Positions 35,528-47,102 of a DNA stretch of 64,000 bases are shown here, in pieces. Below the pieces are notes generated by a model, which did no database searches, was not told the DNA's origin, and saw only the letters and a program-made list of their open reading frames with translations. The position numbers and the translations under genes were made by a program. Source of the stretch: Paraescarpia echinospica (Eukaryota > Annelida > Polychaeta > Sabellida > Siboglinidae); NCBI GenBank assembly GCA_020002185.1, contig CM034531.1, forward strand, positions 49,533,629 through 49,597,628, in the 5' to 3' direction. How positions within the stretch are numbered: the stretch's first letter is position 1; each line of letters begins with the position of its first letter.

Positions 35528-36527
35528 NNNNNNNNNNNNNNNNNNNNNNNNNNNNNNNNNNNNNNNNNNNNNNNNNNNNNNNNNNNNNNNNNNNNNNNNN
35601 NNNNNNNNNNNNNNNNNNNNNNNNNNNNNNNNNNNNNNNNNNNNNNNNNNNNNNNNNNNNNNNNNNNNNNNNNNNNNNNNNNNNNNNNNNNNNNNNNNNN
35701 NNNNNNNNNNNNNNNNNNNNNNNNNNNNNNNNNNNNNNNNNNNNNNNNNNNNNNNNNNNNNNNNNNNNNNNNNNNNNNNNNNNNNNNNNNNNNNNNNNNN
35801 NNNNNNNNNNNNNNNNNNNNNNNNNNNNNNNNNNNNNNNNNNNNNNNNNNNNNNNNNNNNNNNNNNNNNNNNNNNNNNNNNNNNNNNNNNNNNNNNNNNN
35901 NNNNNNNNNNNNNNNNNNNNNNNNNNNNNNNNNNNNNNNNNNNNNNNNNNNNNNNNNNNNNNNNNNNNNNNNNNNNNNNNNNNNNNNNNNNNNNNNNNNN
36001 NNNNNNNNNNNNNNNNNNNNNNNNNNNNNNNNNNNNNNNNNNNNNNNNNNNNNNNNNNNNNNNNNNNNNNNNNNNNNNNNNNNNNNNNNNNNNNNNNNNN
36101 NNNNNNNNNNNNNNNNNNNNNNNNNNNNNNNNNNNNNNNNNNNNNNNNNNNNNNNNNNNNNNNNNNNNNNNNNNNNNNNNNNNNNNNNNNNNNNNNNNNN
36201 NNNNNNNNNNNNNNNNNNNNNNNNNNNNNNNNNNNNNNNNNNNNNNNNNNNNNNNNNNNNNNNNNNNNNNNNNNNNNNNNNNNNNNNNNNNNNNNNNNNN
36301 NNNNNNNNNNNNNNNNNNNNNNNNNNNNNNNNNNNNNNNNNNNNNNNNNNNNNNNNNNNNNNNNNNNNNNNNNNNNNNNNNNNNNNNNNNNNNNNNNNNN
36401 NNNNNNNNNNNNNNNNNNNNNNNNNNNNNNNNNNNNNNNNNNNNNNNNNNNNNNNNNNNNNNNNNNNNNNNNNNNNNNNNNNNNNNNNNNNNNNNNNNNN
36501 NNNNNNNNNNNNNNNNNNNNNNNNNNN
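35528..36527. other. Assembly gap 1 (1000 N)
   Basis: Exactly 1000 N, between the 326-bp satellite and the 47-bp array. The round length suggests a placeholder. Confidence 0.98.
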
Positions 36528-39482
36528 TGTTGTCGCAATGAGCTGCTGGAGATCATGACTCTAGACTGTCCTTGTGTTGTCTCAGTAAGCTGCTGGAGAT
36601 CATGACTCTAGACTGTCCTTGTGTTGTCTCAGTAAGCTGCTGGAGATCATAACTCTAGACTGTCCTTGTGGTGTGTCTCAGATGAGTTGCTGGAGATTAT
36701 GACTCTAGACTGTCCTTGTGTTGTCTCAATGAGCTGCTGGAGATCATGACTCTAGACTGTCCTTGTGTTGTCTCAATGGGCTGCTGGAGATCATGACTCT
36801 AGACTGTCCTTGTGTTGTCTCAGTAAGCTGCTGGAGATCATGACTCTAGACTGTCCTTGTGTTGTCACAATGAGCTGCTGGAGATCATGACTCTAGAGTG
36901 TCCTTGTGTTGTCTCAGTAAGCTGCTGGAGATCATGACTCTAGAATGTCCTTGTGTTGTCGCAATGAGCTGCTGGAGATCATGACTCTAGACTGTCCTTG
37001 TGTTGTCTCAATGAGCTGCTGGAGATCATGACTCTAGACTGTCCTTGTGTTGTCTCAATGAGCTGCTGGAGATCATGACTCTAGACTGTCCTTGTGTTGT
37101 CTCAGTAAGCTGCTGGAGATCATGACTCTAGACTGTCCTTGTGTTGTCGCAATGAGCTGCTGGAGATCATGACTCTAGAGTGTCCTTGTGTTGTCTCAGT
37201 AAGCTGCTGGAGATCATGACTCTAGACTGTCCTTGTGTTGTCTCAATGAGCTGCTGGAGATCATGACTCTAGACTGTCCTTGTGTTGTCTCTGTAAGCTG
37301 CTGGAGATCATGACTCTAGAATGTCCTTGTGTTGTCGCAATGAGCTGCTGGAGATCATGAGTCTAGACTGTCCTTGTGTTGTCTCGATGAGCTGCTGGAG
37401 ATCATGACTCTAGAATGTCCTTGTGGTGTGTCTCAGATGAGTTGCTGGAGATCATGACTAGACTGTCGTTGTGTTGTCTCAATGAGCTGCTGGAGATCAT
37501 GACTGTAGACTGTCCCTGTGTTGTCTTAATGAGCTGCTGGAGATCAAGACTCTAGACTGTCCATGTGTTGTCTCAATGAGCTGCTGGAGATCATGACTCT
37601 AGACTGTCCTTGTGGTGTGTCTCAGATGAGTTGCTGGAGATCATGACTCTAGACTGTCTTTGTGTTGTCTCAATGAGTTGCTGGAGATCATGACTCTAGA
37701 CTGTCCTTGTGTTGTCTCAATGAGTTGCTAGAGATCATGACTCCAGACTGTCCTTGTGTTGTCTCAGTAAGCTGCTGGAGATCATGACTCTAGACTGTCC
37801 TTGTGTTGTCGCAATGAGCTGCTGGAGATCATGACTCTAGAATGTCCTTGTGTTGTCTCAGTAAGCTGCTGGAGATCATGACTGTAGACTGTCCCTGTGT
37901 TGTCTTAATGAGCTGCTGGAGATCATGACTCTAGACTGTCCTTGTGTTGTCTCAATGAGCTGCTGGAGATCATGACTCTAGACTGTCCTTGTGTTGTCTC
38001 AATGAGCTGCTGGAGATCATGACTCTAGACTGTCCTTGTGTTGTCTCAATGAGCTGCTGGAGATCATGACTGTAGACTGTCCCTGTGTTGTCTTAATGAG
38101 CTGCTGGAGATCAAGACTCTAGACTGTCCTTGTGTTGTCTCAATGAGCTGCTGGAGATCATGACTCTAGACTTTCCTTGTGGTGTGTCTCAGATGAGTTG
38201 CTGGAGATCATGACTCTAGACTGTCCTTGTGTTGTCTCAATGAGTTGCTGGAGATCATGACTCTAGACTGTCCTTGTGTTGTCTTAATGAGCTGCTGGAG
38301 ATCAAGACTCTAGACTGTCCTTGTGTTGTCTCAATGAGCTGCTGGAGATCATGACTCTAGAATGTCCTTGTGGTGTGTCTCAGATGAGCTGCTGGAGATC
38401 ATGACTCTAGACTGTCCTTGTGTTGTCTCAATGAGCTGCTGGAGATCATGACTCTAGAATGTCCTTGTGGTGTGTCTCAGATGAGCTGCTGGAGATCATG
38501 ACTCTAGACTGTCCTTGTGTTGTCTCAATGAGCTGCTGGAGATCATGACTCTAGACTGTCCTTGTGTTGTCTCAATGAGCTGCTGGAGTTCATGACTCTA
38601 GAATGTCCTTGTGGTGTGTCTCAGATGAGTTGCTGGAGATCATGACTCTAGACTGTCCTTGTGTTGTCTCAATGAGCTGCTGGAGATCATGACTCTAGAC
38701 TGCCCTTGTGTTGTCTCAATGAGCTGCTGGAGATCATGACTCTAGAATGTCCTTGTGGCATGTCTCAGATGAGTTGCTGGAAATCATGACTCTAGACTGT
38801 CCTTGTGTTGTCTCAATGAGTTGCTGGAGATCATGACTAGACTGTCCTTGTATTGTCTCAATGAGCTGCTGGAGATCATGACTCTAGACTGTCCTTGTAT
38901 TGTCTCAATGAGCTGCTGGAGATCATGACTCTAGACTGTCCTTGTGTTGTCTCAATGAGCTGCTGGAGATCATGACTCTAGACTGTCCTTGTGGTGTGTC
39001 TCAGATGAGTTGCTGGAGATCATGACTCTAGACTGTCCTTGTGTTGTCTCAATAAGCTGCTGGAGATCATGACTCTAGACTGTCCTTGTGTTGTCTCAAT
39101 GAGCTGCTGGAGATCATGACTCTAGAATGTCCTTGTGGTGTGTCTCAGATGAGTTGCTGGAGATCATGACTCTAGACTGTCCTTGTGTTGTCTCAATGAG
39201 CTGCTGGAGATCATGACTCTAGACTGTCCTTGTGTTGTCTCAATGAGCTGCTGGAGATCATGACTCTAGACTGTCCTTGTGTTGTCTCAATGAACTTCTG
39301 GAGATCATGACTCTTAACTGTCCTTGTGTTGTCTCAATGAGCTTCTGGAGATCATGACTCTAGACTGTCCTTGTGGTGTGTCTCAGATGAGTTGCTGGAG
39401 ATCATGACTCTAGACTGTCCTTGTGTTGTCTCAGATGAGCTTCTGGATATCATGACTCTAGACTGTCCTTGTGTTGTCTCAG
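36528..39482 (+). repeat. 47-bp minisatellite built from the ORC5 acceptor and exon start
   Basis: The unit contains TTGTCTCAATGAGCTGCTGG, then AGATCATGACTCTAGACTGT and CCTTG. The usual period is 47 bp, with 50-bp variants (GGTGTGTCTCAGATGAG) and final 48-bp copies. There are about 64 copies in view. The array ends in the ORC5 exon at 39483, whose acceptor and first ~39 coding bases are themselves the last copy. Most copies have lost the AG (CTCAATGAG) or changed it (CTCAGTAAG). The 50-bp variants and the last three copies keep CAG/ATGAG. Confidence 0.95.
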
Positions 39483-39613
39483 ATGAGCTTCTGGAGATCA
39501 TGACTCTAGACTGTCCTCCAGACTACTCCACACACTTCTACACCAGCTACCTGAAGCTGCTTCTTAGCGTCTTCCATAGCGTCTGTCGCAACCTCAGTGA
39601 ACTGCGGCATCTG
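39483..39613 (+). CDS. ORC5: ORC5 exon a
   Basis: The acceptor is TTGTCTCAG and the donor GTGAGT. It encodes (D)[10 protein letters not shown], then [20 protein letters not shown] and [13 protein letters not shown]. The two preceding 48-bp copies keep an AG and an open frame, so upstream acceptors would add 16-residue units in frame. Confidence 0.9.
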
Positions 39614-42600
39614 GTGAGTAATGTTTCATAACCTCGGCAAACTGTGTCATCTGTTGAGAGGCATGTTGCAATCTCAGAGAACTGCGTCATCTGGTGAATT
39701 GTCTATCACAACGCAGTGAATTGATCGATCCAGTAGATGTTTGCCTACAACAGAATCAAAATTATGCACGTGGCCGCCATCAAGCTTTGCCTCCCAACAG
39801 TGTTTACATCAAAAATTCAAAAAATGTTCGCATTACATTAGTGGTGGGGAATGACATCCACTAAATAAAAGCATACATAAAAGAATTTCAACAGAATATA
39901 TGATATCCAAATGCACCACATGTTTGATGGCTTGATGGATTGAGTAGCCTATAGCAACTTCTGTGGATAATCCAATCTGGTGAGTAGTGTCATAATCACA
40001 GATTATTAATCAATAATAAAAATATTTATATATTATAAAGTTTTCCATGTTTATAATCACACCTGATGCTTAGTAAATATGTAAACAATTACACCCTGTG
40101 CAATTTCTAAGAAGAATGTAAAAGAGACAATAGATGTTTTCCAGCCATCCTACTTAATTAAGCCTATTGTTGAATATTTATTGTTTCAGGCATGGCTCAA
40201 CTTTGACAAATACATAGAACCAATTAAGAAAGGGGAAGGTGAGTTACTTCTACTGTACCATGTTACTTGTTTACTCAACCATGCTATCTACTCCACAACA
40301 TTACTCATTTACTCCATGTCTACTCCACCTATCGTACTTATCTACTCCCTATGATATCCATCTACTCCTGTATTACTCATCTACTCCAATATGTTCTAAT
40401 GTTCTCCTCTGTGTTACTCGTCTACTCCATTGTGTTATTCATTTACTCAACTGCGTTACTCATTTACTCCACCATGTTACTCATCTACTCTACTGTGTTA
40501 CTCATCTGCTCCAATGTGTTACACATCTACCCTACTGTATTACTCATCCACTCCAATGTGTTACTCATCTACTCCACTGTGCTACTCATCTACTCCACTG
40601 TACTACTCCTTACATTAATGATGTGAAGAACCATTCTGTGTGTGCCTTGTTTCCGTAGCTAATAAACATTAATTTAAGTAACTGCATCTAACGTGAAAAA
40701 TATGTTGTTTGACTGATTGATAATACTAATTTTTTTTTCTTTTAAACTACTTGTAATCAAAGTATTTGTCAAGTAAAATGCATTCTCGTGTTTCGTTTTG
40801 TTTTTGAAAATGATAAGACATTTAACAATATTCCATCAGAAATGGGTCCAAATATTGTTATGAGTTGTGTGATTTGTGAGGGTCAACGTTTGTTCTGGTT
40901 ATCATGGCAGCCAGTGTAGAAGACAACAGGAAGTTGTGGAGAAATGTTGAGCCTCACTTACGAAGAGCTCTACGCACGGTCTACCTTAGAGAAGTTTCCA
41001 GGTACATTTCTAACAGTAATTAACAAACAGCATTTGTAAGGTGAAACCTTTAAACTACTTACATAAAATACAATAGATTCAGCAATCCACTTTTCCTTTT
41101 CTACCTTTTTTCTCTACAACTTTAATAATTTCCTTGTATGAGTAGTTTCTCTGACATGTAGGGTGGGGCAAGTCATTGGAGGGTCTTGAAAGTGATCAGC
41201 AGCAGTTTGAATGCAATTCTTTTGGACAGGCAGTCAATGCAGATATTTTAGAACTGGTGTTGCCATGCTGTGTCTGTGTGGTGTGTTACAGCGCTCAGTG
41301 GGAAAGACTACAGCAGACAGAAGAGTCTCTGTGTCCTAAGGCAACAGACAAGGCATTGCAAGGTGACGTAATGCCCTCAACAGCTCAATACATGCTGTAT
41401 AACAAATCTTCACTTTTTACTAATGTGATATATGTTCTGAAAAGAAATATTCATTGTAAGACTGTGTGCAAATTCAGTGGACTCATTTCGTGAAAATTGC
41501 ATTTAGTTTGTCAAGCAGCTCTGAATAGTGTAAGATTCACAGGCTTGTGTAGATCTAAAACTGGGTTTCCGTGAAGTTATGTTGTTGTTGAAAGAAGGCA
41601 GTGGCTACTTCATTCAAAAAGATCATGGCTGTTTCACAATAGTTCTGTTTCAAGCAATGTTGCTACATTGCATGGTGCTGATGAACAGTTTACACAGAAT
41701 GGTCACAGTGAAATCTGATGATTCTGATCACGTGCAACAATATTGGCTTGTCACTTGCGGCATTATCACTTCATGAAAACCCAGCTTCAGTTGTCACTGT
41801 CTGTATATTAATATAACATCAGTTTATGTGAGCAGTTGTCACTGTCTATATATTAATATAACATCAGTTTATGTGAGCAGTTGTCACTGTCTGTATATTA
41901 ATATAACATCAGTTTATGTGAGCAGTTGTCACTGTCTGTATATTAATACAACATCAGTTTATGTGAGCAGTTGTCACTGTCTGTATATTAATATAACATC
42001 AGTTTATGTGAGCAGTTATCACTGTCTGTATATTAATATAACATCAGTTTATGTGAGCAGTTGTCACTGTCTATATATTAATACAATATCAGTTTATGTG
42101 AGCAGTTGTCACTGTCAATATATTAATATAACATCAGTTTATGTGAGCAGTTGTCACTGTCTGTATATTAATATAACATCAGTTTATGTGAGCAGTTGTC
42201 ACTGTCTATATATTAATACAACATCAGTTTATGTGAGCAGTTATCACTGTGTATATATTAATATAACATCAGTTTATGTGAGCAGTTGTCACTGTCAATA
42301 TATTAATACAACATCAGTTTATGTGAGCAGTTGTCATTGTCTATATATTAATGTAACATTAGTTTATGTGAGCAGTTGTCACTGTCAATATATTAATATA
42401 ACATCAGTTTATGTGAGCAGTTGTCACTGTCAATATATTAATACAACATCAGTTTATGTGAGCAGTTGTCACTGTCTATATATTAATGTAACATTAGTTT
42501 ATGTGAGCAGTTGTCACTGTCTATATATTAATGTAACATTAGTTTATGTGAGCAGTTGTCACTGTCTATATATTAATGTAACATTAGTTTATGTGAGCAG

Positions 42601-45600
42601 TTGTCACTGTCAGTATATTAATATAACATCAGTTTATGTGAGCAGTTGTCACTGTCAATATATTAATACAACATCAGTTTATGTGAGCAGTTGTCACTGT
42701 CAATATATTAATACAACATCAGTTTATGTGAGCAGTTGTCACTGTATATATATTAATGTAACATTAGTTTATGTGAGCAGTTGTCACTGTCAATATATTA
42801 ATATAACATCAGTTTATGTGAGCAGTTGTCACTGTCTGTATATTAATATAACATCAGTTTATGTGAGCAGTTGTCACTGTCTATATATTAATGTAACATT
42901 AGTTTATGTGAGCAGTTGTCACTGTCAATATATTAATATAACATCAGTTTATGTGAGCAGTTGTCACTGTCAATATATTAATATAACATCAGTTTATGTG
43001 AGCAGTTGTCACTGTCAATATATTAATATAACATCAGTTTATGTGAGCAGTTGTCACTGTTTCAGGACTGCCTACCATTATGGATTTTCCATAATCATGA
43101 AAATTCACCTCAGATTATGGCATTACAGAAACTGCCGCCACATTACGGAAATATAATATCTGACTACAAAAAAGTGATACACATTATAAAATTGTCAAAT
43201 CTATGAATAATGCAACTCCAGAAGCCCTGAAGAAACTGTCCTCATTCACTTGTTACAATTTATCAACAATTGTTTAGTCCACTACAAGTTCTACCAAGTC
43301 AGTATGGTGAATCATCCAATGCTGTGCATGTTTACAATGTTACAACTTTGACTACCAGCAGCCTGCTGATGACTGGTGGCACTTCTGCATCTGTCAGTTA
43401 ACTGCAATTACAGCCGCAAAAATATCAGTGTCATTAAGGCACATCTAGACATTAATAGAATTTACAGGTGTAGAATTATATAATAAATAATTAAGATGAC
43501 GTTAGGTAGAACCATTGAATTACGTTAAATAGTTATGGTTTTCTGAAAATTATTAATATAATTATAAAATGTCTTGGAACAATATAAAATAAGTATTATA
43601 ATTGTTGTAATTGCAATAGAAAACTATCATATATTTATTCATATATTTTTATTTGAATACAATAAATACAATAATTAAGATTGTCAATGACTGTAGTAAT
43701 ATAATGTTTCCTGCTGTGTGTTGTAAATTTAGAATCTCGTTGGATGATTATTGGCTATTGACAGGCACTGTCTTTCCTGCGGTGATGCTCTACAGATGTA
43801 AACACTTGGGCATGTCTGGCCATGCAGGCACTTTGACAGCTGTAATTAACACAATGTAACTTATTGGATGTTGCAAAAGTATATCTACATATTTTGGTGA
43901 TTAAATATTAGTAACCTCATGGATTCCCAGGCACCTGGAGATCACCTGTGCTTGTCACTGTATCTACTTCAGAGAAAGGTTTGATTGGCAACGTTGTGGA
44001 ATGGGGAGCAGTGGGGAGTCATTACAGAAATTGTTTTTATCAGGTAGGCAGCCCTGCTGTCTTTATATTATTACGCTAACTATAGAGCATTCTACATGTC
44101 TCTCTCCGCCAAGGTCCAATGACCTCTCTACGTTCATTCACTTCCTTTGTCCTTTACAGAGGGTCTTTCTCCTACATGAAAATATTGACTGGTCATCTCC
44201 AAATGGCACCATTGTAATGGTGGTGGTTGATGTTATTGGTTTGTTACTCCATGGGTGAGTGTAAGCTGGTATGCACTACCGTACCCTGCCAAACAGGTGG
44301 ATGGTGATCAAGAGCGACCCTCGGAAGGGCATCAAGAGGAGAGGATCACCATCTTGTTGGCATGTTCAGCAGCTGGCGATTAGTTGACACTGCTCGTCAT
44401 CGAGAAAGCAGCCAGCCCAAGATGCATATGTGGAGTCGACAAGGCGATCCTTCCAGTGACATATTGTGTGAACCGAAAGATGTGGATGATTCTCTAGGTG
44501 GCTGCAGCAAATAAACAGCAATGTTAAATCGCAACAGCGCAACATCCTGATGTTCATGGCCAACTGCGGGGTGCACCCCGACGTGAAGTTGTCGGATGTT
44601 AGGCTTGTGTTCCTGCCTCCAAACACCATGTAACGTCTCCAGCCCTGTGATGCTGGCATCATTACGACGGTCAAGGCACACTACGTGTCACGTTCTAGCA
44701 GAAATGGACTCTGGACACTGTGACAGAGTTGAGCAAGCGATTTGACATCATGGTCGTCATCGACTGGCTGTGGCTGACTAGGTGCATTGTCACTGCAAGA
44801 ACCATCGCCAAGTGTTTACCCTGTGCTGAGAAAGTGGTTGTCGATCCTCTGGAACACTCGGGCGGCGACTGTGACCCTCTGCTGGGTGATGTATCATGAG
44901 AGACCTACGTTGCTATGGATGATGTCACATTGACGATGTATACAGCTGGTGATGTCTGGGAGGCAGCGATTGTGTCGAAGGCAACGTGGAGGAAGAAGAA
45001 GACAACAGAGCAGACAACAAGCCAGAGACATCATCTCAAGAGATGTGGTGCATCAAATAATTGAGCTTCATGCAGAGTGCAAATGATACACCAATGTTGG
45101 AGGCAGCATCCACAGTTCAAGACTTGCTGCTGGGACACTGTATTGACAGAACAGAAGGCCATCACAGACTTCTTCAGGCTGCAGTGAACTGACACGTGTT
45201 GTGGTGTTGCTGATGTTTATTGCTTTCTGGTGCTGACAGTCAACTCGTGTGTGATATTGTTTGTTTTTATGATGGTGGTGGTACTGTTGAATTTTATCTA
45301 GTGATCTGGTGTTGTCAAAATATTCATTTTTGTGTAACCGTAAGGCAGGCACTACTATTTCTTAATGTGAAGGACCTCTGTAAACGGGTATGTGCGTGCA
45401 TGCATGTGTAGGAGACTTCTGTGTATGCAGGTGTGTCGTCCTGGGTCAACATGGAGTTACCGTACTACTCCAAGTATCTGCTCATCGCTGCATACATTGC
45501 ATCCTACAACCCAGCCAAGTCAGACCGCAAGTTCTTTGCCAAGGTACAGCTCATTACTAACCAACTTATTGGTCTGTTTATACATATCTGTAATTCATGT

Positions 45601-46771
45601 TAAGACTACATAATGATCAGGATTGGGCCAATTTAACAGCACATTGTGAAATATAGCAGATTCGCAGTCGCACTGTTGTTTCCCTGGTTATGTGCAGACG
45701 TCAAATTGCAGCTAACCTGTGAGAACACTACTTCCTGATCCAACATATACCAGTACAGTGATCTTCACTATTAACGTCACCCTTGGAACACTACTTCCTT
45801 ATCCAACATATACCAGTACAGTGATCCTCACTATTAACGTCACCCTTGGAACACTACTTCCTTATCCAACATATACCAGTACAGTGATCCTCACTATTAA
45901 CGTCACCCTTGGAACACTACTTCCTTATCCAACATATACCTGTACAGTGATCCTCACTATTAACGTCACCCTTGGAACACTACTTCCTTATCCAACATAT
46001 ACTTGAACAGTGATCCTCACTATTAACGTCACCCTTGGAACACTACTTCCTTATCCAACATATACCTGTACAGTGATCCTCACTATTAACGTCACCCTTG
46101 GAACACTACTTCCTTATCCAACATATACTTGAACAGTGATCTTCACTATTAACGTCACCCTTGGAACACTACTTCCTTATCCAACATATACCAGTACAGT
46201 GATCCTCACTATTAACGTCACCCTTGGAACACTGCTTCCTTATCCAACATATACCTGTACAGTGATCCTCACTATTAACGTCACCCTTGGAACACTGCTT
46301 CCTTATCCAACATATACCTGTACAGTGATCCTCACTATTAACGTCACCCTTGGGACTTGGCAAAAGTGACCTGAATAGCGAGGTGACCATATTAGCAGGA
46401 CTAATTTATCTATACTTCACTGTATATGGGAATAATTGGGCACTATCATAGGTTAACCTTAATTGCAAGGTGGCTGTATTATCAAAGTGACCATAAAGCA
46501 ATGTTTTTGACTGTACACAGTTACAGTTCACCGTTTTTATAAAACTAAACTATCATCCCCTTTTCTCAAAATCCTGCACAGGTTTGTACGGTGGTGTCAG
46601 TTATACTTTCAACCTGCATATTACAGGTTGTACCAGTAAAACTTTCCAGAATAATACAATATGCAGTAAGAAAAATATCATCAGTGACAAAAAGATGTAA
46701 ATGTCTGTTGGCAGCACTCTGGCCGAGTGAACAAACGAGTGGAGATGAAGGCCCACAAGAAACTGGAACAG
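39483..46771 (+). CDS. ORC5: Origin recognition complex subunit 5 (six exons, partial)
   Basis: Exons 39483-39613, 40190-40238, 40911-41001, 41292-41362, 45431-45543 and 46715-46771 join in phase without a stop. The product aligns along the middle and C-terminal half of animal ORC5: [65 protein letters not shown] and a Lys-rich [19 protein letters not shown]5 is part of the six-subunit complex that binds replication origins and loads MCM helicases in the nucleus. The AAA+ ATPase part (Walker A and B) would be upstream and was not found before gap 1. The last ~110 residues are expected in gap 2. The introns hold several minisatellites and a dead transposase. Confidence 0.93.
40190..40238 (+). 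CDS. ORC5: ORC5 exon b
   Basis: 49 bp. The acceptor is TTGTTTCAG and the donor GTGAGT. It encodes [16 protein letters not shown], matching the A-x-LNFxKYxEPxxKGE segment of ORC5. Confidence 0.93.
40250..40615. repeat. Short minisatellite just after the ORC5 exon b donor
   Basis: Degenerate units of about 21-24 bp, GTTACTCATCTACTCCACTG. The first recognisable unit resembles the sequence beginning at donor +4 (AGTTACTTCTACTGTACCAT). Confidence 0.85.
40911..41001 (+). CDS. ORC5: ORC5 exon c
   Basis: 91 bp. The acceptor is CATGGCAG and the donor GTACAT. It encodes [20 protein letters not shown], then RTVYLREVS. Confidence 0.95.
41292..41362 (+). CDS. ORC5: ORC5 exon d
   Basis: 71 bp. The acceptor is GTGTGTTACAG and the donor GTGACG. 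It encodes (S)[18 protein letters not shown] then DKALQ. It is less conserved than its neighbours, as expected for this linker, but the phases match both sides. Confidence 0.88.
41785..43062. repeat. 45-bp minisatellite, about 28 copies, in ORC5 intron
   Basis: The unit includes AGTTGTCACTGTCTGTATAT, then TAATATAACATCAGTTTATG and TGAGC. The 45-bp period (15 codons) makes a long artificial open frame. The copies differ mainly in CTGTATA/CAATATA and ATAACATC/GTAACATT variants. Confidence 0.95.
43063..44369. other. ORC5 intron, nothing recognised
   Basis: AT-rich intron sequence with short uninformative open frames (43653-43859, 44001-44258). Confidence 0.5.
44370..45070 (+). pseudogene. pogo/Tigger-like DDE transposase relic
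   Basis: Across several frames the plus strand gives [20 protein letters not shown], then [31 protein letters not shown], a stop, [18 protein letters not shown] and later TARTIAKCL. These match in order the catalytic core of Tigger/pogo/CENP-B-type transposases (DNC-x-H-P region, FLPPNTTSRLQPxDxG, ITxxTIxxCF). The first catalytic Asp of D-N-C is Ala here (MANCG). It is dead and lies in the ORC5 intron. Confidence 0.8.
45431..45543 (+). CDS. ORC5: ORC5 exon e
   Basis: 113 bp. The acceptor is GTGTATGCAG and the donor GTACAG. It encodes [20 protein letters not shown], then [17 protein letters not shown]. LPYYSKxxLIAAYxASYNPxxxDxxFF is the most conserved C-terminal block of ORC5. Confidence 0.97.
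45716..46352. repeat. 63-bp minisatellite, about 10 copies, in ORC5 intron
   Basis: The unit includes ACACTACTTCCTTATCCAAC, then ATATACCAGTACAGTGATCC and TCACTATTAACGTCACCCTT. The period of 63 bp is 21 codons, so both strands show long frames of no meaning. Confidence 0.95.
46715..46771 (+). CDS. ORC5: ORC5 exon f
   Basis: 57 bp. The acceptor is CTGTTGGCAG and the donor GTTTGT. It encodes [19 protein letters not shown], the basic segment after FFAK. It starts and ends in phase 0, as its neighbours require. The gene must continue into gap 2. Confidence 0.85.
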
Positions 46772-47102
46772 GTTTGTGCTAACCTTTATTGCTAACTTTA
46801 AACACTTCTCTTAATGAAAACAGTTCCATACCAGTTCATGAATGTGTACCTAATGCTTCTACAAGCTGACTTGTCTTTACTCTCACAATAATTAACAAAC
46901 CATTATAACAAAATTATGGCACTATTTTCAGACAAACAATAATTAAGAATTTATCTAAATTTACTTTGGCTATCTTCAAAAAGATAATTAACAAAGCATC
47001 AACATTTAATTTTGACTATTTTCAAACAAACATTAGCTAGATATTTACCTAAATTTTATTTAGAAAATTTTCATTTGAACAATAATGAACAAGAAATGAT
47101 CT

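Noticed and set aside
39371..39482. An ATG-started ORC5 beginning inside the 47-bp array
   Set aside because: The ATG belongs to the repeat. The family has about 190 residues before this exon, so an acceptor is a better reading than a start codon.
41828..43156. 442-codon frame with 15-residue repeats
   Set aside because: It is the 45-bp intronic minisatellite. It has no splice or phase link to the ORC5 exons.
44366..44681. Minus-strand frames of about 95-102 codons
   Set aside because: They are the antisense of the pogo/Tigger relic.
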